This document shows, in pieces, positions 1-7,364 of a stretch of 14,432 nucleotides of DNA. This DNA comes from Legionellales bacterium (lineage in GTDB: Bacteria; Pseudomonadota; Gammaproteobacteria; Berkiellales; Berkiellaceae), in contig JAHFQF010000040.1 in assembly GCA_023266435.1 (NCBI GenBank), positions 1-14,432 of the forward strand, read 5' to 3'. The position numbers were made by a program, and so were the translations under genes. Every line of letters begins with the position of its first letter. Position 1 is the first letter of the stretch. The notes under the pieces are model-generated. The model had not been told where the DNA came from. It searched no databases and saw nothing but the letters and a program-made list of their open reading frames with translations.

Positions 1-310
1 TCAAAACAGACAGTTCAGGTAGTAACTGAAGATGTGCTCGTGCAGCATATTCCTTGCCTAACAAAAAATCACGATTACCATGAGTAAAGTAACAAGCAAC
101 GCCGCGCTTAGAAAGCTGCTGAAAATGGGTGGCTGCATCTTGTGCGACCTGAGATAGGAGATCGTCTCCTAGCCAATACTGAAACAAATCACCCAATACA
201 TACAGTGCAGTCGTATTTGTGTCTAACGTTTTCAAAAAATGAAAGAAGCGTGTACTAGCGTGAGGATCGGTGTCAGACAAGTGAATGTCTGACACGCATA
301 AGATGGTCAT
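1..310 (-). CDS. lpxH: UDP-2,3-diacylglucosamine diphosphatase LpxH, N-terminal part (runs off the window)
   Basis: Translating the minus strand from ATG at 310 gives 103 open codons to the window edge with no stop, so the C-terminal part lies outside. LpxH is a peripheral inner-membrane metallophosphoesterase of lipid A synthesis that cleaves UDP-2,3-diacylglucosamine to lipid X and UMP. The visible part carries the calcineurin-like metal motifs at the same positions as in E. coli LpxH: D8-x-H10 (SDIHL), G40-D41 (VLGDLF, followed by W-x-GDD), and G78-N79-R80-D81 within CYFTHGNRDFLLGK. The start is fixed by its overlap with ppiB: the ppiB stop and this ATG share one base (TAATG), which implies translational coupling. 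The C-terminal metal histidines cannot be checked here. Confidence 0.95.
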   Translation of the reverse strand, partial: MTILCVSDIHLSDTDPHASTRFFHFLKTLDTNTTALYVLGDLFQYWLGDDLLSQVAQDAATHFQQLSKRGVACYFTHGNRDFLLGKEYAARAHLQLLPELSVL

Positions 311-819
311 TATGCAGAAAGTGCTTCTTCTAAAACGGTCACTGACTCAACAATCACATCGGTGGTTGGAACGTCTTGGTGGCCGGCACGGTTGCTGGTT
401 GCTACTTTAGCAATACTTTGCACCACATCCATGCCTTTGACGACTTCACCAAACGCACAGTATCCCCATTGAGAAGGAGTCTTTGCTTTGAAATCTAAAA
501 AGGCGTTGTCTTGTAGATTAATAAAAAATTGAGAAGAGGCTGAGTCTGGGTCGTTAGTACGAGCCATGGAGATAGTACCGACGGTATTTTTTAAACCTTT
601 GTCGGCTTCATTCGGGATAGGATTGTGTGTTGTTTTTTGTTCCATGCCGGGTGCAAAGCCACCACCTTGAATCACAAAACCAGGAATTACACGATGAAAA
701 AGGGTGCCTGTAAAGAAACCTTCTTTGGCATAGCGTAGAAAATTTTCAACGGTTTTAGGTGTTAAATCAGCGCGCAATTGTAAAGTAAAATCGCCATAAT
801 TAGTTTTAAATTCGATCAT
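310..819 (-). CDS. ppiB: Peptidyl-prolyl cis-trans isomerase B, cytosolic cyclophilin
   Basis: This is a 169-aa cyclophilin that speeds cis-trans isomerisation of proline peptide bonds. It aligns by eye along its whole length with E. coli PpiB: FHRVI (residues 41-45) carrying the active-site Arg, GFVIQGGGF with Q51, SSQFFINL, WGYCAFGEVV and a HQDVP segment near the C-terminus. There is no signal peptide, so it is the cytosolic type and not PpiA. A TTG 15 bases further upstream is in frame, but ATG at 819 is preferred because GAGGG lies 8 bases before it and the protein then begins MIEFKTNYGD, as in the family. The gene is the first of the ppiB-lpxH pair and diverges from gltX across a gap of 111 bases. 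Confidence 0.96.
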   Translation of the reverse strand: MIEFKTNYGDFTLQLRADLTPKTVENFLRYAKEGFFTGTLFHRVIPGFVIQGGGFAPGMEQKTTHNPIPNEADKGLKNTVGTISMARTNDPDSASSQFFINLQDNAFLDFKAKTPSQWGYCAFGEVVKGMDVVQSIAKVATSNRAGHQDVPTTDVIVESVTVLEEALSA

Positions 820-930
820 AGTCAAGACCCTCAATAAGTTGTCAAAATATGGGCCCTAGCTTATCATGATGGCTGGTTTAGAGCCAGCAAAATCTTAAGT
901 AATCTAGAAAACTTTTTATTGAGGGACCCT

Positions 931-2328
931 ATGGTTGTAAAATCACGCTTTGCCCCAAGCCCAACTGGCTTAATGCACATGGGTAACGCACGTACAGCGC
1001 TATTTAATGCGCTTTATGCAAAAGGCCATCAGGGCACTTTTTTGATTCGTATCGAAGACACGGACGAAGCACGCTCCGAAGATCAATATACCGAGGCTTT
1101 ATTAGACGATTGCCATTGGCTTAATATTACTTGGCAAGAAGGCCCCCATCAAGAGCAAGGCCGCGGCCCCTATTTTCAAAATCAACGCCAAGACATTTAT
1201 GATTACTATTATCAGCAACTCATAGACAAAAACTTGGCCTATCCTTGCTTTTGTACTGAGCAAGAGCTAGCAGTACATCGTAAGCTACAGGTTGCGCAAG
1301 GGCTGCCACCACGTTATGCAGGGACTTGTCGCCACCTGACGCCAGAGCAGATTGAAAAGAAAAAAGAAAAAGGATTAAAAGCAGCGCTGCGCTTTGCTGT
1401 ACCTAAAGGAATCAAAATCCGTTTTGAAGATTTGATTTTTGGGATTAAAGATTTTATGAGTGATGATTTGGGTGATTTTGTCATTCAAAAACAAACCGGT
1501 GGGGCATGTTTTATGTTTGCCAATGCCATCGATGATGCGCTCATGGGTGTTACTCATGCACTACGCGGGGAAGACCACCTAACTAATACCCCTAGACAGA
1601 TTTTAATCTTAGAGCAATTAGGACTTACGCCGCCTCTTTACGGTCACTTCCCGATTATTTTAGGTCAGGATGGTAAACCACTGTCTAAACGTAACGGCTC
1701 ACAGTCGATCCAGGCGCTCAGAGAGCAAGGCTTTTTACCGCTTGCGATTTTGAACTACATGGCGCGTTTAGGTCATTATTATGATACGCCAACTTTCTTA
1801 TCGTATGAGGAATTGGCCAGTCAATTTCAATTAGAGCACATTGGACGCAATCCTGCCCGCTTTGATTATCAGCAATTGCTCTTTTGGCAAAAAGAAGCCT
1901 TAAAAGTATTATCTGAGGCGGATTATTTAGCCTGGTTTCAGGCTGAACTAAAAACAGCATGGTCCGATACAAAGTGGTCACAATTTGCTGCCTTGATGCG
2001 AGATAATGTAGTGTTACCCAGTGAAGTGAAAGCGTGGGCCGAGCAGCTCAGCCAAACACACTTTGAATGGGATGAAGAGAGTCAACAACTCTTAGCCAAT
2101 ACACCGAAAACTTATTGGTCTATTGCCGGTGAAGTGTTGAAGCAATCAGGGGCGGATTATCAAGCGGTCATTAATCAACTAAAAACCACGCTTGAGCTGA
2201 AAGGCAAAGCATTATTTATGCCATTACGTTTGGCCTTAACAGGTAAAATGCATGGGCCAGAGCTTGCTAAAGTATTACAGTTTTTAGGACCTGAAGAAGC
2301 CATACGTCGCTTACAACAACAAGCCTAA
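931..2328 (+). CDS. gltX: Glutamate--tRNA ligase (GluRS), short class I enzyme
   Basis: This 465-aa protein attaches glutamate to tRNA. The class I signatures are HMGN (residues 16-19, the HIGH motif, in SPTGLMHMGNARTALFN) and PLSKR (about 250-254, the KMSKS equivalent). IEDTDEARS and GEDHLTNTPRQ are GluRS-type, not GlnRS-type. A zinc site is visible at C106, C108, C133 and H135, with the same spacing as C98/C100/C125/H127 of E. coli GluRS. ATG at 931 is chosen over an in-frame TTG at 919 because GAGGG (921-925) sits 5 bases before it. The gene is followed after 13 bases by cysS. The locus (lpxH-ppiB diverging from a synthetase and cysS) holds glnS in Pseudomonas, so this could be a GluRS paralogue that charges tRNA-Gln. 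The specificity is not readable here. Confidence 0.95.
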   Translation: MVVKSRFAPSPTGLMHMGNARTALFNALYAKGHQGTFLIRIEDTDEARSEDQYTEALLDDCHWLNITWQEGPHQEQGRGPYFQNQRQDIYDYYYQQLIDKNLAYPCFCTEQELAVHRKLQVAQGLPPRYAGTCRHLTPEQIEKKKEKGLKAALRFAVPKGIKIRFEDLIFGIKDFMSDDLGDFVIQKQTGGACFMFANAIDDALMGVTHALRGEDHLTNTPRQILILEQLGLTPPLYGHFPIILGQDGKPLSKRNGSQSIQALREQGFLPLAILNYMARLGHYYDTPTFLSYEELASQFQLEHIGRNPARFDYQQLLFWQKEALKVLSEADYLAWFQAELKTAWSDTKWSQFAALMRDNVVLPSEVKAWAEQLSQTHFEWDEESQQLLANTPKTYWSIAGEVLKQSGADYQAVINQLKTTLELKGKALFMPLRLALTGKMHGPELAKVLQFLGPEEAIRRLQQQA

Positions 2329-2341
2329 AGGAAGCGGTTGC

Positions 2342-3733
2342 ATGTTGAAGATTTATAATAGTTTAACCAGACGCGTTGCGCATTTTGAACCCATCTCTGA
2401 TGAGCACATCAAGCTTTATGTTTGTGGTGTAACTGTCTATGACTATTGTCATTTGGGGCATGCGCGTGTGTTTGTAGCCTTTGATGTGGTGGTGCGTTTT
2501 CTAAGGGCCATGGGGTATCAAGTCACCTATGTCCGGAACATCACAGACATTGACGATAAAATTATCCAACGCGCCTTACAAAATCAAGAGAGTTGCACTG
2601 CCTTGACAGAGCGGTTCATCGCGGAGATGCGTGCAGACAGTAACGCGTTAGGCATTATCCCCCCTGATCATGAGCCGAAAGCGACAGAATCATTGCCGCA
2701 GATCATAGCGATGATTCAAACTTTATTAGACAAAAAAGTAGCCTATATTGGGGAAAATGGAGATGTGTATTACGCTGTCGATCAGTTTCCTAATTATGGC
2801 AAGCTGTCTAATCGTCAGTTAGATGCCATGCAAGTTGGTGCTCGCGTAGAAGCCAACCAAAATAAGACCAATCCTTTAGACTTCGTATTATGGAAACAAG
2901 CCAAGCCCAATGAACCCAGCTGGCCATCGCCATGGGGTGCTGGACGACCTGGTTGGCACATTGAGTGCTCTGCCATGGCTACCCACTGGTTGGGTAAGCA
3001 TTTTGATATTCATGGGGGTGGGGCAGATTTATTATTTCCTCATCATGAAAATGAAATTGCTCAGTCCGAAGCAGCGACAGGCTGTTGTTTTGTGAACACT
3101 TGGATGCATGTAGGCTTTGTGCAAGTAAATCAACAAAAAATGTCCAAGTCTTTACATAACTTTTTTACAGTGAGAGATTTGTTAGAGCGTCACCATCCTG
3201 AAGCGGTGCGTTATTTTTTAGTCTCTAGTCATTATCGCTCTCCCCTGAATTATGATGAGGACTCTTTGACGATGGCGCATCACAGTTTAAAAAGATTGTA
3301 TCAAACGCTATCTTCTGTAGCCGGGCCATTACTCGATGCACCACAAGAATGCCCATATCAAGCAAAGTTTATTGAGGCAATGTGCAATGACTTTAATACA
3401 CCTGATGCATTGGCTGTACTATTTGAGCTTTCACATTTGATCAATAAAACTGAAAATAGTGATGAAAAACGCATCTATGCTGCATCACTCAAAAAAATAG
3501 GTGGTTGGTTAGGATTATTGCAGTCTACACCGCAGTCATTTTTACAAGCTGGATTAACAGAAGGCTGTACTGCTGAAACAATCGAAAACGCGATTGCTGA
3601 GCGTAATCTCGCACGTCAACAAAAAGATTGGGCTAAGGCGGATGCCATTCGTAATGAGTTATTGGCTCAAGGCATCATTTTAGAAGATAAAAATGGCTTG
3701 ACGACTTGGCAGCGTCAGATAAAAAGTACTTGA
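2342..3733 (+). CDS. cysS: Cysteine--tRNA ligase
   Basis: This 463-aa class I synthetase charges tRNA-Cys and is close in length to the E. coli enzyme. Zinc and active-site landmarks are present: C28 in LYVCGVTVYD, HLGH at 37-40 (HIGH motif), the Cys of GWHIECSAM, the HHENE histidine and glutamate region, and KMSKS at 266-270. The GGGADLLFPHHENEIAQSEA block is diagnostic for CysRS. The C-terminal helical domain (RNLARQQKDWAKADAIRNEL) is complete. ATG at 2342 is preceded by AAGGAAG about 7 bases upstream. It is the second gene of a gltX-cysS operon, and its stop codon lies inside the stem of the downstream terminator. Confidence 0.97.
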   Translation: MLKIYNSLTRRVAHFEPISDEHIKLYVCGVTVYDYCHLGHARVFVAFDVVVRFLRAMGYQVTYVRNITDIDDKIIQRALQNQESCTALTERFIAEMRADSNALGIIPPDHEPKATESLPQIIAMIQTLLDKKVAYIGENGDVYYAVDQFPNYGKLSNRQLDAMQVGARVEANQNKTNPLDFVLWKQAKPNEPSWPSPWGAGRPGWHIECSAMATHWLGKHFDIHGGGADLLFPHHENEIAQSEAATGCCFVNTWMHVGFVQVNQQKMSKSLHNFFTVRDLLERHHPEAVRYFLVSSHYRSPLNYDEDSLTMAHHSLKRLYQTLSSVAGPLLDAPQECPYQAKFIEAMCNDFNTPDALAVLFELSHLINKTENSDEKRIYAASLKKIGGWLGLLQSTPQSFLQAGLTEGCTAETIENAIAERNLARQQKDWAKADAIRNELLAQGIILEDKNGLTTWQRQIKST

Positions 3734-3768
3734 TATACCCGCCTCGCGGTGGAGTATATCAAGTTTTT
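3729..3768 (+). terminator. Rho-independent terminator of gltX-cysS
   Basis: A perfect 10-bp stem (CTTGATATAC at 3729-3738 with GTATATCAAG at 3754-3763) encloses an inner 5-bp CCGCC/GGTGG stem with a TCGC loop, and is followed by five T. The cysS stop codon (3731-3733) is part of the stem. An A-run at 3721-3725 means the reverse direction ends in a broken T-run, so the element may also help stop the convergent minus-strand gene ending at 3779. Confidence 0.9.
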
Positions 3769-3778
3769 ATGTTGCTGA

Positions 3779-6700
3779 TTATTGCTTACGTTTAGCAGCA
3801 AAATTGGCTGTAGGCTCTTGCGAGCTGACATCTGGCTCGTCGTCCTCCTGTCTGCCACGCTTCAGTATTGCATGTGGGGTTATCGCAGGTGCATTCGTGG
3901 GCGCTAATGCTGTGGCAAGATCGCGCGCACCAGTCGCAATGTCTTCTGGTTCTTCACTCTCTTCCTCCAATTCTTCCAGCCATTCTTGATAGACTGCTCT
4001 GATAGTCTCTTGTTCGGCAGATCTCAGGTGACCATTAGCTTCTAACAGTCTTTTCAAATCTAAGCGTGCAAACATAGCTTTATTCTTATCATTATTAGCT
4101 AGAGGTTGTGCGCCTAATTGCAATAATAACATGGACACGTCTTTTGGTGTTAATTGGCTATAGTAGTCATTCCAATGCTGCTTGACGCATGCTGCCACAT
4201 CGTTTTTCGAGCTAAAGAAGCTTGAGTAATCTAAAAGTGCAATTTGCTCTTCAGTGGACTGAATGGAGTCTTTTACTGCTTGAAAAAGACTGCTTTCAAC
4301 AGGCGCACCAGGAATATCTCGCATATTTTTCCTAATAAATGTGCGAAAATTATCTAGACTAGAAAGTGCCGCTGTGCGATATGATTGTCCCAAGCCTCTT
4401 AATTCACTTGCGATTAATGATTCATTGCACGGCTGCTCGGCAGAATGTTGGATTTTCCATGTGGCCCAAAAAAGATCGTTTGTTTTTTTAAATTGTTCTA
4501 TTTCTTGTTGTGTGAAAAGTTGAAACTCCTCATTTGCTCCAAATTGTATAAATTCAGCCAATTTTTTGCTACAAGCTGTTACAGCTTGGTCATACTCGGT
4601 GGCAGATTCAAACCATGCGCTTTTTTCAGATGGCGATAAGGCATTGAAATGTTCTTCTACTGAAAAGGCTGTTTTTAAAGTGTTAATCAAAAGCAATTTT
4701 TCTGTTTGCATGGAAAAAGAATAAACGCCCGGTATGTGATCTCCCTTGCCGACAGCGTCTATGAGCAGATTATGGCAACCGCTTGCGCAAGCAGGCTGCA
4801 TAGCTTGATATTGATGCACTATTTCTATCATTGCAATACCAAGTCGGCCTCTTAATTCAGCTCGAACCTCCTCCGTTAACTCGTATCTTTTATCATGAAT
4901 TGCTAGCCAAATCGATAAAAAGACATCTGCTAAATTCTGCTGAGAGCCAGGATCTTTATAAGTGGAAGCTAAGGTATGCTTTTTAAATACTTTATAAGTG
5001 ATTTTAAACCAATCTACTCCTTGATCTAAGTACTCTATAAATTTAAATGTTTTTTCAGAGTGAACCTCTGAATGGTTTGGTAGATATTCTGTGAAAGCAG
5101 TTCTCAGTATGCTGAGATGAGCTTGCTCCTCAATCCTTGCATCAATCCATTGCAAGCGATGGGTTAATGCAGTTTTAATTTTCCCGGCAGAATCTCCTGG
5201 AGCTGGCATTTCGCTTTGCACAGATCGTCGTAAATTTGCTACATAAAGAGTCATTTTGTTTAGCTCGAACGCATTAGAAGGTAAATAATGTCGATCTATT
5301 GCGCCCCAGCAATCTGTTTTTCTCTGGGCAGGCATCAAGCGCATTTTATATCTATCTCGTAAAACAATTTCAGCAGTAGAGGTAGATGAATGTACAATAG
5401 CAGTATGTGTACTTTGTGGATTTAATAATATGTCAGTAGCGGTAGCGGTAGCGGTAGGGGTAGCGGTAGCAGTAGCAGTAGCAGTAGGAGGTTGCTGTAG
5501 CGTTAGGCCATCTTTATTGATTGGTATTTGTTTGGCGTCAAAAAGAGCATTGTTTACGCCCATTCTATTGCCTGCATATATTCGCGCCTCAGCTGAGGAA
5601 AGGTGTACAATCTTTTTCCAGACAGTGCGCATCATGCTTGATTGCTGCTTGAAGTAGTGGGGGGCGTGCTGGTTGATCTCTGGGTTGTTTAGATCCGCCA
5701 TTAAATAACAAAGTACATTCCACTCTCTTTCTGTATCAATCTCAGAGATGAGAGATACGCTCTGTGCTGGTGTATGCTGTTTTTCAAGTGCGCTTAAAGC
5801 AATCTCTAAAAACGCGTATTTTGGCGTATATCGATTACTTAAAGTGTCACGAATGAGTTGGGTTACACTAATACCTTCGGATTTTTTGATAATGCTCAGT
5901 AGTGTTTCCTCAGTAAAAAGCTTTACTTGTCTGATTGTTGGCTCGCGAGTAATAGCTTGCAAAACCAGCGCCCATACAGCACCCGGAATATGAATGCCGC
6001 ATTGAGTACAAGCTTTGTCAAAGTCTCCAAGCAGTTCTGGAGAATCACAAATTAAGCTGGCTAGCACTTTTGGGAATTTTTCATGTTCTACAAAAGTACG
6101 AAAAAATTCTCGATTCGCACGGGTTATTGACCTAAGCCAACCGCCTAAATGTGGATGCTCTGTAGTTCTCGATGGGAGGATAAAGTCTGTGATCAGCGCA
6201 CTCAATGCGCAAGTAGAGTTGGATAGATCTGGTTGTAGTATCATCTCTGCCAGTCTGTTAGCGGTGGTATATTTACGTATTAAGAATGGCATCAACTCCT
6301 GTGCGCTGCATTTTGTTGCCCATAAAAGAGGGTTGCATCCACGGAGATCTCGGCTGTAGAAATCAACTCCTCTGTCCTCTAGTTTTTTCCATACGTCCTG
6401 GAGCTCTCGTAATGGTGTCAAAGGCACTGCGTCAACAAGCGCTGTATTATCCATGGATAGTGTGGCACTTTCTCTACCTTTGAATGCGTTCTTGACCAAA
6501 GAGCAATGTAATCCCTGAAAAACACGAGGCTCATATCGTGTAGCAAAGGCTTGCAGAGCATTGCGTGGATCATCCCAAAGATCCGCCTGCTTATGGCTGC
6601 CTCTAAGCGGATCGTCAGCCTTGTCATCAATCATCGACCAATTGACATCAAGTCTCTCATTCTCCAATAGTGAGCAAATCGTCCTATAATCGCCAAATGC

Positions 6701-7048
6701 TAAGACACTCATTAAAAGGCTGCCGCGCAGCCAATGTAAATTAGGATCTCCACCTAACGCTAGATAGTCTTGTAAAAGAGAGAAGTTTTCCTTACTCACA
6801 GTAGTCTCTGGATTTTTTGAACCCTCACGTCTAAGAATATATGCAAAGAAATAATACAACTTGCCTTGAGTTTTTTCTGCCGTTGTCAGGGCGGTAGTAG
6901 AGTTGAAAGCTATCCCCTTCTTAAGTGCCTGAAATGCAGATTTATACTCAAAGTTTGAGACTGCAGTCCTCCAAAGGGTTTCTTTCACTTCAAATGTTTC
7001 GCCATTGGGTAGTTCGAATGATATTAATTTTACCGGTTTTTTAGGCAT
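3779..7048 (-). CDS. Large protein of unknown function with ankyrin-like segments, Thr-Ala tract and acidic/basic C-terminus
   Basis: I do not recognise this 1089-aa protein as a named family. The start is ATG at 7048 because AGAGGA lies 7 bases upstream; an in-frame ATG at 7096 has no comparable site. Residues about 92-137 (LALGGDPN... then LLMSVLAFGDYRTICSLLEN and LDVNW) and about 223-258 (RGVDFYSRDLRGCNPLLWAT then ELMPFLIRKY) read like ankyrin repeats. The rest of the N-terminal half looks alpha-helical. Residues about 521-538 are a Thr-Ala dipeptide tract encoded by a hexanucleotide repeat. The C-terminal end holds a glutamate cluster (EELEEESEEPED, about 1024-1035), a KRGR patch near 1063, an EDDEPD cluster and a terminal AAKRKQ. 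There is no signal peptide or membrane segment. Ankyrin folds, size and an acidic C-terminus fit a type IV secreted effector, and the basic patches could be nuclear-localisation signals; both are inference. It has its own promoter and a leader of about 200 bases. Confidence 0.9.
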   Translation of the reverse strand: MPKKPVKLISFELPNGETFEVKETLWRTAVSNFEYKSAFQALKKGIAFNSTTALTTAEKTQGKLYYFFAYILRREGSKNPETTVSKENFSLLQDYLALGGDPNLHWLRGSLLMSVLAFGDYRTICSLLENERLDVNWSMIDDKADDPLRGSHKQADLWDDPRNALQAFATRYEPRVFQGLHCSLVKNAFKGRESATLSMDNTALVDAVPLTPLRELQDVWKKLEDRGVDFYSRDLRGCNPLLWATKCSAQELMPFLIRKYTTANRLAEMILQPDLSNSTCALSALITDFILPSRTTEHPHLGGWLRSITRANREFFRTFVEHEKFPKVLASLICDSPELLGDFDKACTQCGIHIPGAVWALVLQAITREPTIRQVKLFTEETLLSIIKKSEGISVTQLIRDTLSNRYTPKYAFLEIALSALEKQHTPAQSVSLISEIDTEREWNVLCYLMADLNNPEINQHAPHYFKQQSSMMRTVWKKIVHLSSAEARIYAGNRMGVNNALFDAKQIPINKDGLTLQQPPTATATATATPTATATATDILLNPQSTHTAIVHSSTSTAEIVLRDRYKMRLMPAQRKTDCWGAIDRHYLPSNAFELNKMTLYVANLRRSVQSEMPAPGDSAGKIKTALTHRLQWIDARIEEQAHLSILRTAFTEYLPNHSEVHSEKTFKFIEYLDQGVDWFKITYKVFKKHTLASTYKDPGSQQNLADVFLSIWLAIHDKRYELTEEVRAELRGRLGIAMIEIVHQYQAMQPACASGCHNLLIDAVGKGDHIPGVYSFSMQTEKLLLINTLKTAFSVEEHFNALSPSEKSAWFESATEYDQAVTACSKKLAEFIQFGANEEFQLFTQQEIEQFKKTNDLFWATWKIQHSAEQPCNESLIASELRGLGQSYRTAALSSLDNFRTFIRKNMRDIPGAPVESSLFQAVKDSIQSTEEQIALLDYSSFFSSKNDVAACVKQHWNDYYSQLTPKDVSMLLLQLGAQPLANNDKNKAMFARLDLKRLLEANGHLRSAEQETIRAVYQEWLEELEEESEEPEDIATGARDLATALAPTNAPAITPHAILKRGRQEDDEPDVSSQEPTANFAAKRKQ
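5434..5487 (-). repeat. Hexanucleotide tandem repeat, nine units, inside the 1089-aa gene
   Basis: Nine tandem 6-base units follow one another on the plus strand: cagtag, cggtag three times, gggtag, cggtag, then cagtag three times. Read on the coding strand this gives alternating Thr and Ala codons with one Pro. The unit is two codons long, so slippage would change the tract length without breaking the frame. It separates the N- and C-terminal halves and probably forms a flexible linker. Confidence 0.95.
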
Positions 7049-7116
7049 AGCAGTTCCTCTCATCATTATGAAAATATGGGTTGTTAAATAAACCATGCTT
7101 TGTGATCGCCCAACAG

Positions 7117-7138
7117 AAAATAATACTCGTATTATTTT
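7117..7138. promoter_or_regulatory. Perfect palindrome in the leader of the 1089-aa gene
   Basis: Two 10-base arms, AAAATAATAC (7117-7126) and GTATTATTTT (7129-7138), are exact inverted copies around a 2-base centre (TC). The shape is that of a binding site for a dimeric regulator. A 10-base piece spanning the centre (TACTCGTATT) occurs again at 7234-7243, exactly 110 bases away. As RNA it could also fold with a four-base loop. The regulator is unknown. Confidence 0.55.
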
Positions 7139-7258
7139 GCGTGGTGCCGCTATCGAGGATGCTTATTTATGTGTGAGGAAGGGGAGCACAGAATGCTCTC
7201 GAAGGTTTTGTAGAAGGCATGATTGTCTATTTTTACTCGTATTTTCTTAAGACTTGCA

Positions 7259-7287
7259 ATTCTAAATTTTAAATTTATCAATATCAA
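7259..7287 (-). promoter_or_regulatory. Sigma-70 promoter of the 1089-aa gene
   Basis: On the minus strand, TTGATA (7282-7287) and TAGAAT (7259-7264) are separated by exactly 17 bases; each matches the consensus at five of six positions. Transcription would begin near 7252, leaving a leader of about 200 bases before ATG 7048. That leader holds the palindrome at 7117-7138 and the repeated 10-mer at 7234-7243. The 7049-7364 gap holds no gene that I can support. Confidence 0.65.
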
Positions 7288-7321
7288 CTATTCTGGATAA
7301 TAAAAGCCGGAAAGTTAACTT

Positions 7322-7362
7322 TTTTATCAACAGAGGGTTTGTGACGCTCTCTGTTGATAAAA
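7322..7362. repeat. 14-bp perfect inverted repeat just after the 248-aa gene
   Basis: TTTTATCAACAGAG (7322-7335) and CTCTGTTGATAAAA (7349-7362) are exact inverted copies with a 13-base loop, three bases beyond the stop codon of the minus-strand gene ending at 7365. It would form a stable hairpin at the 3' end of that transcript. It lacks a T-run after the stem on either strand (the minus strand continues with A), so it is not a standard intrinsic terminator. It may protect the 3' end or be a protein-binding site. Confidence 0.7.
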
Positions 7363-7364
7363 GG

